DNA from: Umezawaea sp042738955
GTDB lineage: Bacteria; Actinomycetota; Actinomycetes; Mycobacteriales; Pseudonocardiaceae
Assembly (NCBI RefSeq): GCF_042738955.1
Contig: NZ_JBHYHC010000004.1
Coordinates: 1 to 64,000, forward strand
Reading direction: 5' to 3'
DNA: 64,000 nucleotides
Part shown: positions 48,602 to 56,922 of the stretch, piece after piece
Position numbering within the stretch: position 1 is the stretch's first letter
How the letters are laid out: the number at the start of each line of letters is the position of its first letter
Made by a program: the position numbers and the translations under genes
Notes under the pieces: generated by a model
What the model saw: the letters and a program-made list of their open reading frames with translations, nothing else
What the model was told of the DNA's origin: nothing
Databases searched by the model: none

Positions 48602-49087
48602 CCGTCACCTCGTTGTCGACCGGCGATCGGCGACGCTACGGATCCCGACCCCGAACAGCCCGGTCTGGCCCGGAACTGTCCACTTGCTGACCACCGCCAA
48701 CCGGAGGCGGGTCGGTCCGCCGTCGACGTCACCAAGTCCAGCCGGCAGGTTGCGCCCCAACAACTCCGCGTAGGGGACACAGGCCGGGCCATTACCTGGT
48801 CCGGGTACGAGCGGAACTCGTCCAGTTCGGACCGCGAAAATCCAGGCCCACCACGAACGGCATCGTCTGGCTCGCCGAGCAGAGGAGGTGGATCGGTTTC
48901 CAGATGCGCTGTGAATCTCGTACCGGAGTACGTCGAGCACCTCTCGTCGGCCTGTCCACCGCACCGGGAAAGGGTCGTGAGTCCACACGCACTGACGAGT
49001 AACTGTCCACCTTCTGTCACCCGCCCATCGCGCCGCTCACGGCAGGATGGAGCGATCGGGACATCGACGTACAGCTGAGGGGGCACG
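48602..49087. other. Divergent region between CHAT gene and antitoxin gene
   Basis: 486 nt with no convincing intact gene. It must hold the promoters of both divergent units; the antitoxin ribosome site is GAGGGGG near its end. On the minus strand at about 48680-48790 the translation CVPYAELLGRN looks like the CVFYTELLGSN segment of the adjacent CHAT domain, so part of this gap may be a decayed CHAT copy. Confidence 0.35.
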
Positions 49088-49717
49088 GTGGCGGTCTTCC
49101 ACATCATCGAAGCCCTCTTGGCGAACTGGGAGCGCGTGTACGCGCTGCTCGACGACCAGGCGCGCGAGGAGTTGCGCGACCGCGTGTCCGCGATGCGCGA
49201 GGCCACGACCCCTCAGGAGCGGAACAAGCACGCGAACCGCGTCATCCGGGTGCTGATGGCGAACCTGGAGGACGACCCGGTCTTGGACGCGGACGGGCAC
49301 CGGTTCGGATCGGCGCGAAAACAGGACGCGGACAGCGCACTCCTCGCGCTCACCTCCCGGCTGCCCGTCTTCGGTGGCCCGGCGAGGACGGTCGAGGAAC
49401 GGCTGCTCGCCAACGGCTGGGAACCGGCGCACGTGCTGCGCGGCAGAGGAGTGGACCCCGATGTCCCGGACCTGATCGGGGTCGACCGCAACGACGGGAG
49501 CCGAGCCGTGCCCGTGTTCCAGTTCGACGACCAGGGCACCCCGATCTCCATCGTCATCCAGGTCAACAGGGTGCTCGGCGCGCGGGAAGACCCCTGGGGT
49601 GTGGCCGACTGGTGGCTGAGCGCCAACGTGTGGCTGCACGAGATCCCGTCGGCGTTGATCGGCCGCACGTCCGACGACCTGCTCCTCGCCGCGGCCGTCG
49701 CCGCCGTGCAGGGGTGA
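49088..49717 (+). CDS. Xre/MbcA/ParS-type antitoxin
   Basis: 209 residues from GTG 49088. The C-terminal 55 residues match the antitoxin toxin-binding domain (Xre-MbcA-ParS, formerly DUF2384-like): IQVNRVLGAREDPWGVADWW, then WLHEIPSALIGRTSDDLLLAAA. The N-terminal part is longer than in classical antitoxins and helical; I could not assign a helix-turn-helix. Partner of RES toxins in known systems, and here 4 nt upstream of a RES-containing gene. Expected to neutralise the toxin and repress the operon. Confidence 0.85.
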   Translation: MAVFHIIEALLANWERVYALLDDQAREELRDRVSAMREATTPQERNKHANRVIRVLMANLEDDPVLDADGHRFGSARKQDADSALLALTSRLPVFGGPARTVEERLLANGWEPAHVLRGRGVDPDVPDLIGVDRNDGSRAVPVFQFDDQGTPISIVIQVNRVLGAREDPWGVADWWLSANVWLHEIPSALIGRTSDDLLLAAAVAAVQG

Positions 49718-49721
49718 ACCC

Positions 49722-50855
49722 GTGACCTTCGAAGCTCCTCCCGCTGCCCTGGCTGGTCCGGTGTCGCAAACGGTGCTGCCCGCTGGCACGGTGCTCCTCC
49801 GGGTGCACCCGACGAACTCGCCCGCCGAGCAGTTCGACTTCCCCAAGGCGAGCGTGTTCGGTGGAGGCGGCCGGTTCGACGCGACTCCGGACTCCGGTTT
49901 CCGCACCCTTTGCGCGTCGATGGCGCCCGAGACCGCGATCGCCGAGAGGTTCCTCAAGGAGTTCGCCGCCACCCCTGGTGTGCGCCGGGTGCTGCTCCGG
50001 AACTCGCTGCTCGGCAATGCGCTCTCGACGTTGCGGACCACCGGAGACCTCGCCCTGATCAGGTTGACGTCGGCGCAGGACCTCGCCGCCGTCCACCAGG
50101 ACAGCATGCTGATCACCTCGCGGCCGGACACCTTCCCGGCCACGCGCGAGTGGGCAGCCTGGCTGCACGACCAGGTGCCGTGGGCGCAGGGCATCCTGTG
50201 GCAGTCGGTGGCGGACATGCCCAGGCACACCGTTGTCCTGTTCGACGACCGGGACGCCGGAGTCGCGCTCCGGCAGGACGGGGACATCCCGCCGAGGAGG
50301 CTCGACGCGCCCGAGCAGGCGAGCTGGTTGGCCGACCTGCTGGAGCCGTACGGCGTTCGAACCGACACGCCCGTTCCGGCAAACCCGAGGTTCTTCGTCA
50401 ACTACCGCACCGGTGATGGCGATGTCGCCTCGCGCATGCTGCACAACGAGCTGAGCCGCAGGTTCGGGGAACGCCAGGTCTTCCGCGCCGGGGTGTCGAT
50501 CCCGGTGGGCACCGCGAACTTCGAGGACGTCCTGCTCCCCGCGGTGCGCGGCTGCAAGGCACTGCTGGCCGTCGTCGGTCGGTCGTGGGAGTGGACCAAG
50601 GACCGCGCGGGCAACCTCCTGCTCGACGACGTGCAGGACTGGGTGCGTCGCGAGGTCCTGGAAGCGCGCGGCCGTGGAGCGCTCGTCGTCCCGATCATCG
50701 TGGGGACGAGGATGCGGTTGCGAGCCGACGACCTGCCGGAGGCGTTGCGCTTCCTGTCCAATTCGCAGTTCCTGCACCTGCCGCACGGTTTTGGGGAGAA
50801 CGAGGTCGCATCGCTGGTGGATCGGCTGCTCAAGGACAACCCGGACCTCGGCTGA
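49722..50855 (+). CDS. RES-TIR fusion toxin
   Basis: 377 residues from GTG 49722. Residues 20-185 are a RES domain: VLLRVHPTN (Arg about 27), GGGGRFDAT, MAPETAIAERF (Glu about 70) and QGILWQSVADMPRHTVVLFD (Ser about 162). Residues 222-377 are a TIR domain: FFVNYRTGDGDVASRML, BB-loop RAGVSIPVGTANFEDVL, GCKALLAVVGRSW and the helix DWVRREVLEA with candidate catalytic Glu about 311. RES toxins degrade NAD+ or ADP-ribosylate; TIR domains are NADases in many bacterial defence systems. Having both in one chain under a MbcA/Xre antitoxin is unusual. Confidence 0.85.
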   Translation: MTFEAPPAALAGPVSQTVLPAGTVLLRVHPTNSPAEQFDFPKASVFGGGGRFDATPDSGFRTLCASMAPETAIAERFLKEFAATPGVRRVLLRNSLLGNALSTLRTTGDLALIRLTSAQDLAAVHQDSMLITSRPDTFPATREWAAWLHDQVPWAQGILWQSVADMPRHTVVLFDDRDAGVALRQDGDIPPRRLDAPEQASWLADLLEPYGVRTDTPVPANPRFFVNYRTGDGDVASRMLHNELSRRFGERQVFRAGVSIPVGTANFEDVLLPAVRGCKALLAVVGRSWEWTKDRAGNLLLDDVQDWVRREVLEARGRGALVVPIIVGTRMRLRADDLPEALRFLSNSQFLHLPHGFGENEVASLVDRLLKDNPDLG

Positions 50856-50860
50856 GGACC

Positions 50861-51319
50861 TCAGGCCAGCAGGGCGCTGATGGACGGGGCGCCCGAGCCC
50901 TCCACGGTGCGCAGGAGGAGGCGGGTGTCGGTTTCCACCGAGCCGTAGGCGCGGGGCAGGGCCATGACCAGTTCGTCCAGTTCCACGACGTCTCGGCAGG
51001 CCACCGTGAGGGTGTAGTCCCAGCGGCCGGTGACGTGGACGCACTCCAGCACGGCCGGGAGGGTGAGGAGGGCGGCTTCGAGGTCGGCGTGGTCCGGGCC
51101 GGGGCGGAGGCGGACGTCGATGTAGGCGCGCAGGGGGCGGCCCAGTGCGGCCAGGTCGACCTCGGCGCGGAAGCCGCTGATGACGCCGGACTCGGTCAGC
51201 CTGCGGACGCGTTCGGCCGTCGCCGTGGGGCTGAGGCGGACCCGTGCGGCCAGGTCGCGGAAGCTCAGGCGGCCGTCCCGCACGAGCTCTCCGAGGATAA
51301 CTTTGTCGATGGCGTCCAC
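50861..51319 (-). CDS. Lrp/AsnC-family regulator (mdeR-like)
   Basis: 152 residues from GTG 51319. N-terminal HTH (AIDKVILGELVRDGRLSFRD, then ARVRLSPTATAERVRRLTESG) and C-terminal RAM ligand domain (TGRWDYTLTVACRDVVELDE). Divergent from a PLP gamma-lyase gene. In Pseudomonas the Lrp-like MdeR regulates mdeA-mdeB in this same arrangement, so methionine or another amino acid is a likely effector. It is convergent with the RES-TIR gene, 5 nt apart. Confidence 0.9.
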   Translation of the reverse strand: MDAIDKVILGELVRDGRLSFRDLAARVRLSPTATAERVRRLTESGVISGFRAEVDLAALGRPLRAYIDVRLRPGPDHADLEAALLTLPAVLECVHVTGRWDYTLTVACRDVVELDELVMALPRAYGSVETDTRLLLRTVEGSGAPSISALLA

Positions 51320-51402
51320 GGCTGGATTATGTGTCGCGCACCAGGCTTCCCGCCAGCGGAAACGATGCCAAGCGTGCCTGGATCCGCCGTAGGTTCATCC
51401 TC

Positions 51403-52599
51403 ATGAGCGCCTCCACCCCACCCAGTGGCCGGGCCGCGAAGGCCGCGGACTACGTCGCCCGCACCCGGCCGGTCGTCCCGCCCATCTACCAGTCCGCCAC
51501 GTTCTACCTCGACGACATCGCCTACAAGGACATCCAGGAGGGCGGCGGCCTCACCGAGCACTGGTACAGCCGCTTCGCCAACCCGACCGTGGACGCCGCC
51601 GCGGCCGAGATCGCCGAGCTGGAGGGCGCGGAGGCGGCGATGATGACGTCGTCCGGCATGGCCGCCATCGCGACCACGCTGCTGACGCTGCTCCAGGGCG
51701 ACCGGCGGCGGGTCGTGGCCGCCCGCCAGGTCTACGGCGACACCCGCGACCTGCTGGTGCGCGACCTGCCCGCGCTCGGCATCGCCGTGACGATGGTCGA
51801 CGCCGTGGACCTGGACGCGTGGGCCGCCGCCATCGCCGAGGCGCCGACCGCCGTGGTCTACGCCGAGGCGCTGTCCAACCCGCAGCTGGACCTGACCGAC
51901 CTCGCCGCGATCGCCGAGCTGGCCCACGCGGCGGGCGCGAAGCTCGTGGTGGACAGCACGTTCGCGACGCCGTACACGGTCAACCCGCTGGCGGTCGGCG
52001 CGGACGTCGTCGTGCACTCGGCGACGAAGTTCCTCAGCGGCCACTCGGACGTGATCGCGGGCGTCGTCGTGAGCGACCGGGAGACGACCACCGAGATCCA
52101 GCGCCGGATGATCACGTTCGGCGGCTGCCTCGACCCGCACGCGGCCTACCTGGTGTGGCGCGGGTTGCAGACGTTCGACGTGCGGCTGGCCCGCGCGAGC
52201 GAGACCGCGCTGGCGCTCGCGAAACGGCTCGAGCAGCACCCCGAGGTCACGTCGGTGCGCTACCCCGGCCTGCCCGGCTACGCCTGGCGGGAGACGGCCG
52301 AGAAGCTGATGCGGCCGGGTCGCGGCGGCGCGATGGTGGCGTTCACCGTGCGCGGCGGCAACCCGCGCGCGCTCGCCGTGATGCGGCGGCTGACCATCGC
52401 GTCCGAGGCGACCAGCCTCGGCGGCGTGGAAACGCTGGTCAGCGCGCCCTTCAACTCCTCGCACTTCTCGCTGAGCGAGGAGGAGCTGGCGGCCAACCGG
52501 ATCGAACCGGGGATGCTGCGGTTCTCCTGCGGCGTCGAGGACGCCGAGACGTTGATCACCGACGTGGAACGCGCGCTCGACGGTACCGTCGAGCCCTGA
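51403..52599 (+). CDS. Methionine gamma-lyase-like PLP enzyme (mdeA-like)
   Basis: 398 residues from ATG 51403. Cys/Met-metabolism family: WYSRFANPTVDAAAAEIAEL, SSGMAAIATTLLTL, Asp in LVVDSTFATPY and PLP Lys in HSATKFLSGHSDVI. The family includes methionine gamma-lyase and cystathionine beta/gamma enzymes. The cysteine that marks true methionine gamma-lyase (LYGCT) is Asp here (VYGDT), so substrate range is uncertain. Gene order with an Lrp regulator and an E1-type dehydrogenase favours methionine or homocysteine breakdown to 2-oxobutyrate. Confidence 0.85.
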   Translation: MSASTPPSGRAAKAADYVARTRPVVPPIYQSATFYLDDIAYKDIQEGGGLTEHWYSRFANPTVDAAAAEIAELEGAEAAMMTSSGMAAIATTLLTLLQGDRRRVVAARQVYGDTRDLLVRDLPALGIAVTMVDAVDLDAWAAAIAEAPTAVVYAEALSNPQLDLTDLAAIAELAHAAGAKLVVDSTFATPYTVNPLAVGADVVVHSATKFLSGHSDVIAGVVVSDRETTTEIQRRMITFGGCLDPHAAYLVWRGLQTFDVRLARASETALALAKRLEQHPEVTSVRYPGLPGYAWRETAEKLMRPGRGGAMVAFTVRGGNPRALAVMRRLTIASEATSLGGVETLVSAPFNSSHFSLSEEELAANRIEPGMLRFSCGVEDAETLITDVERALDGTVEP

Positions 52600-52627
52600 C
52601 CGCCACCGCCGCCGGAAGGAACCCACC

Positions 52628-54922
52628 GTGCCCGTCCAGTCCTCTGTGGACACCACGCTCGCCGAGATCGAACGCAGGGTGCTGTGGCTCTCCACCGCGA
52701 TCGTGCACCACGCCAACCGGGTCCGGCCCTCGGTGTCCGGGCTGAAGGTCGGCGGCCACCAGGCGTCGTCGGCGTCCATCGCGTCGATCATGACGTCGCT
52801 GTGGTTCCGCCACCTCGGCCCGGACGACCGCGTGTCGGTGAAGCCGCACGCCTCCCCCGTGCTGCACGCGATCAACTACCTGCTCGGCGAGCTGGACGAG
52901 CGGTACCTGACGACGCTGCGCGAGTTCGGCGGGTTGCAGAGCTACCCGAGCCGCGCCAAAGACCCCGACCCGGTGGACTACGCGACCGGGTCCGTCGGGA
53001 TCGGGGCCACCGCGCCGATCTGGGGCGCGCTGGCCCGCCGGTACCTGGCGAGCCGGGCCCCCGGCGTGGGCACGGGCAGGCAGTACTCGCTGCTGGGCGA
53101 CGCCGAGCTCGACGAGGGCGCGTGCTGGGAGGCGATCCTGGACCCGCAGATCGCCGAACTGGGCGAGGTCGTGTGGATCGTGGACGTGAACCGGCAGTCG
53201 TTGGACCGGGTCGTGCCGAACCTCGTGGCGCACCGGTTGCAGGGCATGTTCACCGCCGCGGGCTGGCAGGTGATCACGCTGAAGTACGGCAGGCTGCTGA
53301 CGGAGCTGTTCGAGCGGCCTGGCGGCGCGGACCTGCGCGACCGCATCGACACCATGCCGAACCCCGAGTACCAGCGGCTGATCCGCTGCGACGCCGACGA
53401 GCTGCGACGACGGCTGCCATCGGGCAGCGAGTCCATCGCGGCGCTGATCGCCGACCTGGACGACACCACGCTGGTCGCGGCGATCCGCAACCTCGGCGGG
53501 CACGACCTGGAGGCGCTGGACGAGGCGTACTCGGCGATCGACGACACCCGTCCGACGGTCGTGCTGGCGTACACGATCAAGGGTCACGGCCTGCCGACCG
53601 CGGGCCACCCGCAGAACCACTCCGCGCTGCTCACGGCCGAGCAGTACGCCGAGCTGGCCGACGCGCTCGGCACCGACGTGGACGCGCCGTGGGCGACGTT
53701 CGCGCCGGACAGCGCGGCGGCGATGCTGTGCGCCGAGGCCGCGAAGAGGTTGCGGCGGCAGGACTTCCCGCAGGCCCCGGCGTTCCCCGTGCCGACGGAC
53801 ATCGGCCGCACGCCCGCCGGGACGGGCACCACGCAGCAGGCCCTCGGCCGCACGCTGCTGGACCTGACCAGGGCCGCGCCGGAGGTGGCGGGCCGGATCG
53901 TCACGGTGTGCCCGGACGTCAGCTCCAGCACGAACCTCGGCGGCTGGGTCAACAAGGTCGGGGTGTGGGCGGCGACCGAGCGGCCGGACTGGTTCGCCGA
54001 CGACGGCGAGACGATCCTGCACTGGCGGGAGAAGCCGACCGGCCAGCACGTCGAACTCGGCATCGCGGAGACGAACCTGGTCGGCCTGATCGGCGAGCTG
54101 GGCGCGACCTGGAGCCGCTGGGGCCAGCCGTTGCTGCCCATCGGCGTGCTCTACGACCCGTTCGTGCAGCGCGCGCTGGAGCCGTGGTCGTTCGGCATGT
54201 ACGCGGGCGGCCAGTCGATCCTGATCGGCACGCCGTCCGGTGTCACGCTCGCGCCCGAGGGCGGCGCGCACCAGTCGATCACCACGCCGTCCATCGGCCT
54301 GGAGCAGCCGGGGTGCGTGAGCTACGAGCCCGCGTTCGCGATCGACACCGAGTGGACCCTGCTGGCCTCCCTGGCGGCGCTGGGCAAGCCGGACGGGCAC
54401 TCGGCGTACCTGCGGCTGTCGACCCGGCCGGTGGACCAGACGTTGGCGGCCGTGCCGACCGATCCCGCCGCGCGGGAACGCAGGCGCAGGCAGGTGGTCG
54501 CGGGCGCGTACCCGTTGCGGCGCCACGAGAACCCGAAGGTCACCATCGCCACGATGGGCGCCATGGTGCCCGAGGCGCTGGCCGCCGCGGACCGGTTGGC
54601 CGAGCAGGGCGTCGGCGCGGACGTCGTCTGCGTCACCAGCCCCGGCCTGCTGTTCGCCGCGAACCAGGCCAGGCTCGGCCGCGCCGAGGGGCCGAGCTGG
54701 ATCCTCGACCAGGTGTTCCCGGCCGACCGCGCCACGCCGCTGGTGACAGTCCTGGACGGCCACCCGCACACGCTGGCGTTCCTGGCCACGATCCGCCGCG
54801 TGCCCTCGATCCCGTTGGGCGTCAGCGGTTTCGGCCAGTCCGGCGACCTCGCCGACGTCTACCGGTACCACGGCATCGACACGGACAGCGTGGTCGCCGC
54901 CGCGCTGGACCTGCTGCACTGA
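52628..54922 (+). CDS. Homodimeric E1-type 2-oxoacid dehydrogenase / transketolase-like protein (mdeB-like)
   Basis: 764 residues. ThDP motif GDAELDEGACWEAILDPQ with NRQSLDR (about residues 158-200) matches the AceE pattern GDGEMDE...NLQRLD. The pyrimidine-binding and C-terminal transketolase domains follow (GIAETNLVGLIGELG, SPGLLFAANQARLG). AceE itself is about 900 residues, so this is a shorter relative, like MdeB, which oxidatively decarboxylates 2-oxobutyrate in Pseudomonas methionine catabolism. It starts 28 nt after the gamma-lyase gene with GGAAGGA. E2 and E3 would have to come from the main PDH complex. Confidence 0.85.
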   Translation: MPVQSSVDTTLAEIERRVLWLSTAIVHHANRVRPSVSGLKVGGHQASSASIASIMTSLWFRHLGPDDRVSVKPHASPVLHAINYLLGELDERYLTTLREFGGLQSYPSRAKDPDPVDYATGSVGIGATAPIWGALARRYLASRAPGVGTGRQYSLLGDAELDEGACWEAILDPQIAELGEVVWIVDVNRQSLDRVVPNLVAHRLQGMFTAAGWQVITLKYGRLLTELFERPGGADLRDRIDTMPNPEYQRLIRCDADELRRRLPSGSESIAALIADLDDTTLVAAIRNLGGHDLEALDEAYSAIDDTRPTVVLAYTIKGHGLPTAGHPQNHSALLTAEQYAELADALGTDVDAPWATFAPDSAAAMLCAEAAKRLRRQDFPQAPAFPVPTDIGRTPAGTGTTQQALGRTLLDLTRAAPEVAGRIVTVCPDVSSSTNLGGWVNKVGVWAATERPDWFADDGETILHWREKPTGQHVELGIAETNLVGLIGELGATWSRWGQPLLPIGVLYDPFVQRALEPWSFGMYAGGQSILIGTPSGVTLAPEGGAHQSITTPSIGLEQPGCVSYEPAFAIDTEWTLLASLAALGKPDGHSAYLRLSTRPVDQTLAAVPTDPAARERRRRQVVAGAYPLRRHENPKVTIATMGAMVPEALAAADRLAEQGVGADVVCVTSPGLLFAANQARLGRAEGPSWILDQVFPADRATPLVTVLDGHPHTLAFLATIRRVPSIPLGVSGFGQSGDLADVYRYHGIDTDSVVAAALDLLH

Positions 54923-54943
54923 CCGCGGTTCCCGCGCGGCGGC

Positions 54944-56146
54944 TCAGCTCGTCGCGCGGGACACCGGCGGCGCCATCAGCGCCTCCACGTCCAGCCGTCC
55001 CCCGGCGGCCTCGAACTCGGCCCGCACGGCCCGGCGCAGGTCCGGGTCGGTGAGGAAGTCGAACGCCGTGCGCGCGAGCGCCAACGCTCCGTCCACGACC
55101 ACGCCGTCCGCCCGCGCCGACTCGGCGTGGGCGGCGAACTCGGCCGTGTGCAGGACGGTCCCCTCCGGCGCGATGGCGACCATCGGGTGGATGGACGGCA
55201 CGCGCAGGCTCACGTTGCCGAGGTCGGTCGAGCCGAGCAGCGTGCCGCCCGCGCCCGGCGGGACGCCGAGGTACGCGCCGAACCGGTTGGCCAGCGCGGA
55301 GTTGCTCCGCACCGGCAGGCACGGCGGCACCTGGTCCCAGCGGGCGTCCAGGCGGGTCTCGGTGATCAGCGCCGCGCCTTCGAGGACCGCGTGCACGCGG
55401 CGGCTCAACCCGACCAGCCGCGTCACGTCCGGCGAGCGCAGCAGGAACCGGGCGCTCGCCCGCAGCGGCACGACGTTCGCGGCCTGCCCGCCGTCGGTGA
55501 TGATCCCGTGCACCCGGTCGTTCGGCGAGATGTGCTGCCGCAGCATGGCGATCCCCTGGTAGGCCGCCACGACGGCGTCCAGCGCGTTGCGGCCCGCCTC
55601 GGGGAACGCCGACGCGTGCGCCGCGACCCCGTGGTAGGTCACCTCCACCGACCGCAGGCCGAGCGCGGACGCGTCGGCGACCGTCTCCCCCGCGCCGGGG
55701 TGCAGCATCAGCACGGCGTTGAGGTCGTCGAAAGCGCCCCGCCTCGCCATGACCTCCTTGCCGGAGCCGTTCTCCTCGGCCGGGGTGCCGAGCAGCACGA
55801 CCGTGCCCCCGGTCTCGCCGACGACCTCGGCGAGACCGAGGAACGCGCCGACGGCCGTGGCGCAGATGACGTTGTGCCCGCAGCCGTGGCCGATGTCCGG
55901 CAGCGCGTCGTACTCGGCGAGCAGGCCCACCCGCGGGCCGCCGGTGCCGATCCGGGCTTCCAGCGCGGTCTCCAGCCCGTGGACGCCGACACGCGCCTCG
56001 ATGCCTTGCGCCGCCAGGGTTTCCGCCACCGCCGCCACCGAGAGCCGTTCGGTGAAGCCGATCTCGGCGGCCGCGTGCACGCGGCGGCTCAACGCGACCA
56101 GCGCGGGAGCCAGCTCCCGCACGCGGGCCGCCACCCGGCCGTGCAC
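54944..56146 (-). CDS. M20D-family amidohydrolase/peptidase
   Basis: 400 residues from GTG 56146, whose G is shared with the TAG stop of the ATPase gene. Metal-binding motifs HGCGHNV (about residue 95) and AEENGSGKEV, dimerisation domain RNALDAVVAAYQGIAML, as in PM20D2/AbgB-like enzymes that hydrolyse N-acyl or amide-linked amino acids. Co-transcribed with a polar amino-acid ABC transporter, so its substrate is probably imported by that system. Convergent with the mdeB-like gene. Confidence 0.9.
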   Translation of the reverse strand: MHGRVAARVRELAPALVALSRRVHAAAEIGFTERLSVAAVAETLAAQGIEARVGVHGLETALEARIGTGGPRVGLLAEYDALPDIGHGCGHNVICATAVGAFLGLAEVVGETGGTVVLLGTPAEENGSGKEVMARRGAFDDLNAVLMLHPGAGETVADASALGLRSVEVTYHGVAAHASAFPEAGRNALDAVVAAYQGIAMLRQHISPNDRVHGIITDGGQAANVVPLRASARFLLRSPDVTRLVGLSRRVHAVLEGAALITETRLDARWDQVPPCLPVRSNSALANRFGAYLGVPPGAGGTLLGSTDLGNVSLRVPSIHPMVAIAPEGTVLHTAEFAAHAESARADGVVVDGALALARTAFDFLTDPDLRRAVRAEFEAAGGRLDVEALMAPPVSRATS

Positions 56147-56922
56147 TACAGGACCTTCGACAGGAACGCCCTGGTGCGCTCGTGCCGGGGAGCCGTGATC
56201 ACCTGGCGGGGGTCGCCCTGCTCCACGACGCAGCCCTCGTGCAGGAACACGGCGCTGCTGGCGACCTCCCGCGCGAACCCCATCTCGTGGGTGACGACCA
56301 CCATCGTCATCCCCGACGCGGCCAGGTCGCGCATCACGTCCAGCACCTCGCCCACGAGTTCCGGGTCCAGTGCGGACGTCGGCTCGTCGAACAGCATCAG
56401 CGCGGGTTCCATCGCCAGCGCGCGGGCGATGGCGACGCGTTGCTGCTGACCGCCGGAGAGCTGGGCCGGGTACTGGTTCTTCCGGTCCACCAGCCCGACC
56501 CGGTCCAGCAGCTTGTGCGCCCGCGCCTCGGCGACGGCCCTGGTCTCCTTCTTCACCTTCATCGGGGCCAGCACCACGTTCTCCAGCGCGGTCATGTGCC
56601 CGAACAGGTTGAACTGCTGGAACACCATGCCGATCCGGGCCCGCCGCTCGGCCACGACGGTCGGGTGGGCCTCGTGGATGCGCCCGTTCACCACGTCGCC
56701 GCCGATGAGCTGCCCGTCCACCAGGATGAACCCGCGGTCGACCCGCTCCAGGTAGTTGACGCAGCGCAGGAACGTGGACTTGCCCGAGCCCGACGCGCCG
56801 AGCAGGCACACGACCTCGCCGCGGTGGACCTCGAGGTCCACGCCCTTGAGCACCTCGATGGGGCCGAACGACTTGTGCACGTCCCTGGCCACGACGACCG
56901 GGCCACCGCTGTCAGCCTTCAC
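56146..56922 (-). CDS. Polar amino-acid ABC transporter ATPase
   Basis: 258 residues from GTG 56922. Walker A GASGSGKST, signature LSGGQQQRVAIARAL, Walker B LMLFDEPTSALDPE and H-loop THEMGFAREV, with the insert RIHEAHPTVVAERRARIGMV typical of the HisP/GlnQ group. Starts inside the permease gene (11-nt overlap). Confidence 0.94.
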   Translation of the reverse strand: MKADSGGPVVVARDVHKSFGPIEVLKGVDLEVHRGEVVCLLGASGSGKSTFLRCVNYLERVDRGFILVDGQLIGGDVVNGRIHEAHPTVVAERRARIGMVFQQFNLFGHMTALENVVLAPMKVKKETRAVAEARAHKLLDRVGLVDRKNQYPAQLSGGQQQRVAIARALAMEPALMLFDEPTSALDPELVGEVLDVMRDLAASGMTMVVVTHEMGFAREVASSAVFLHEGCVVEQGDPRQVITAPRHERTRAFLSKVL

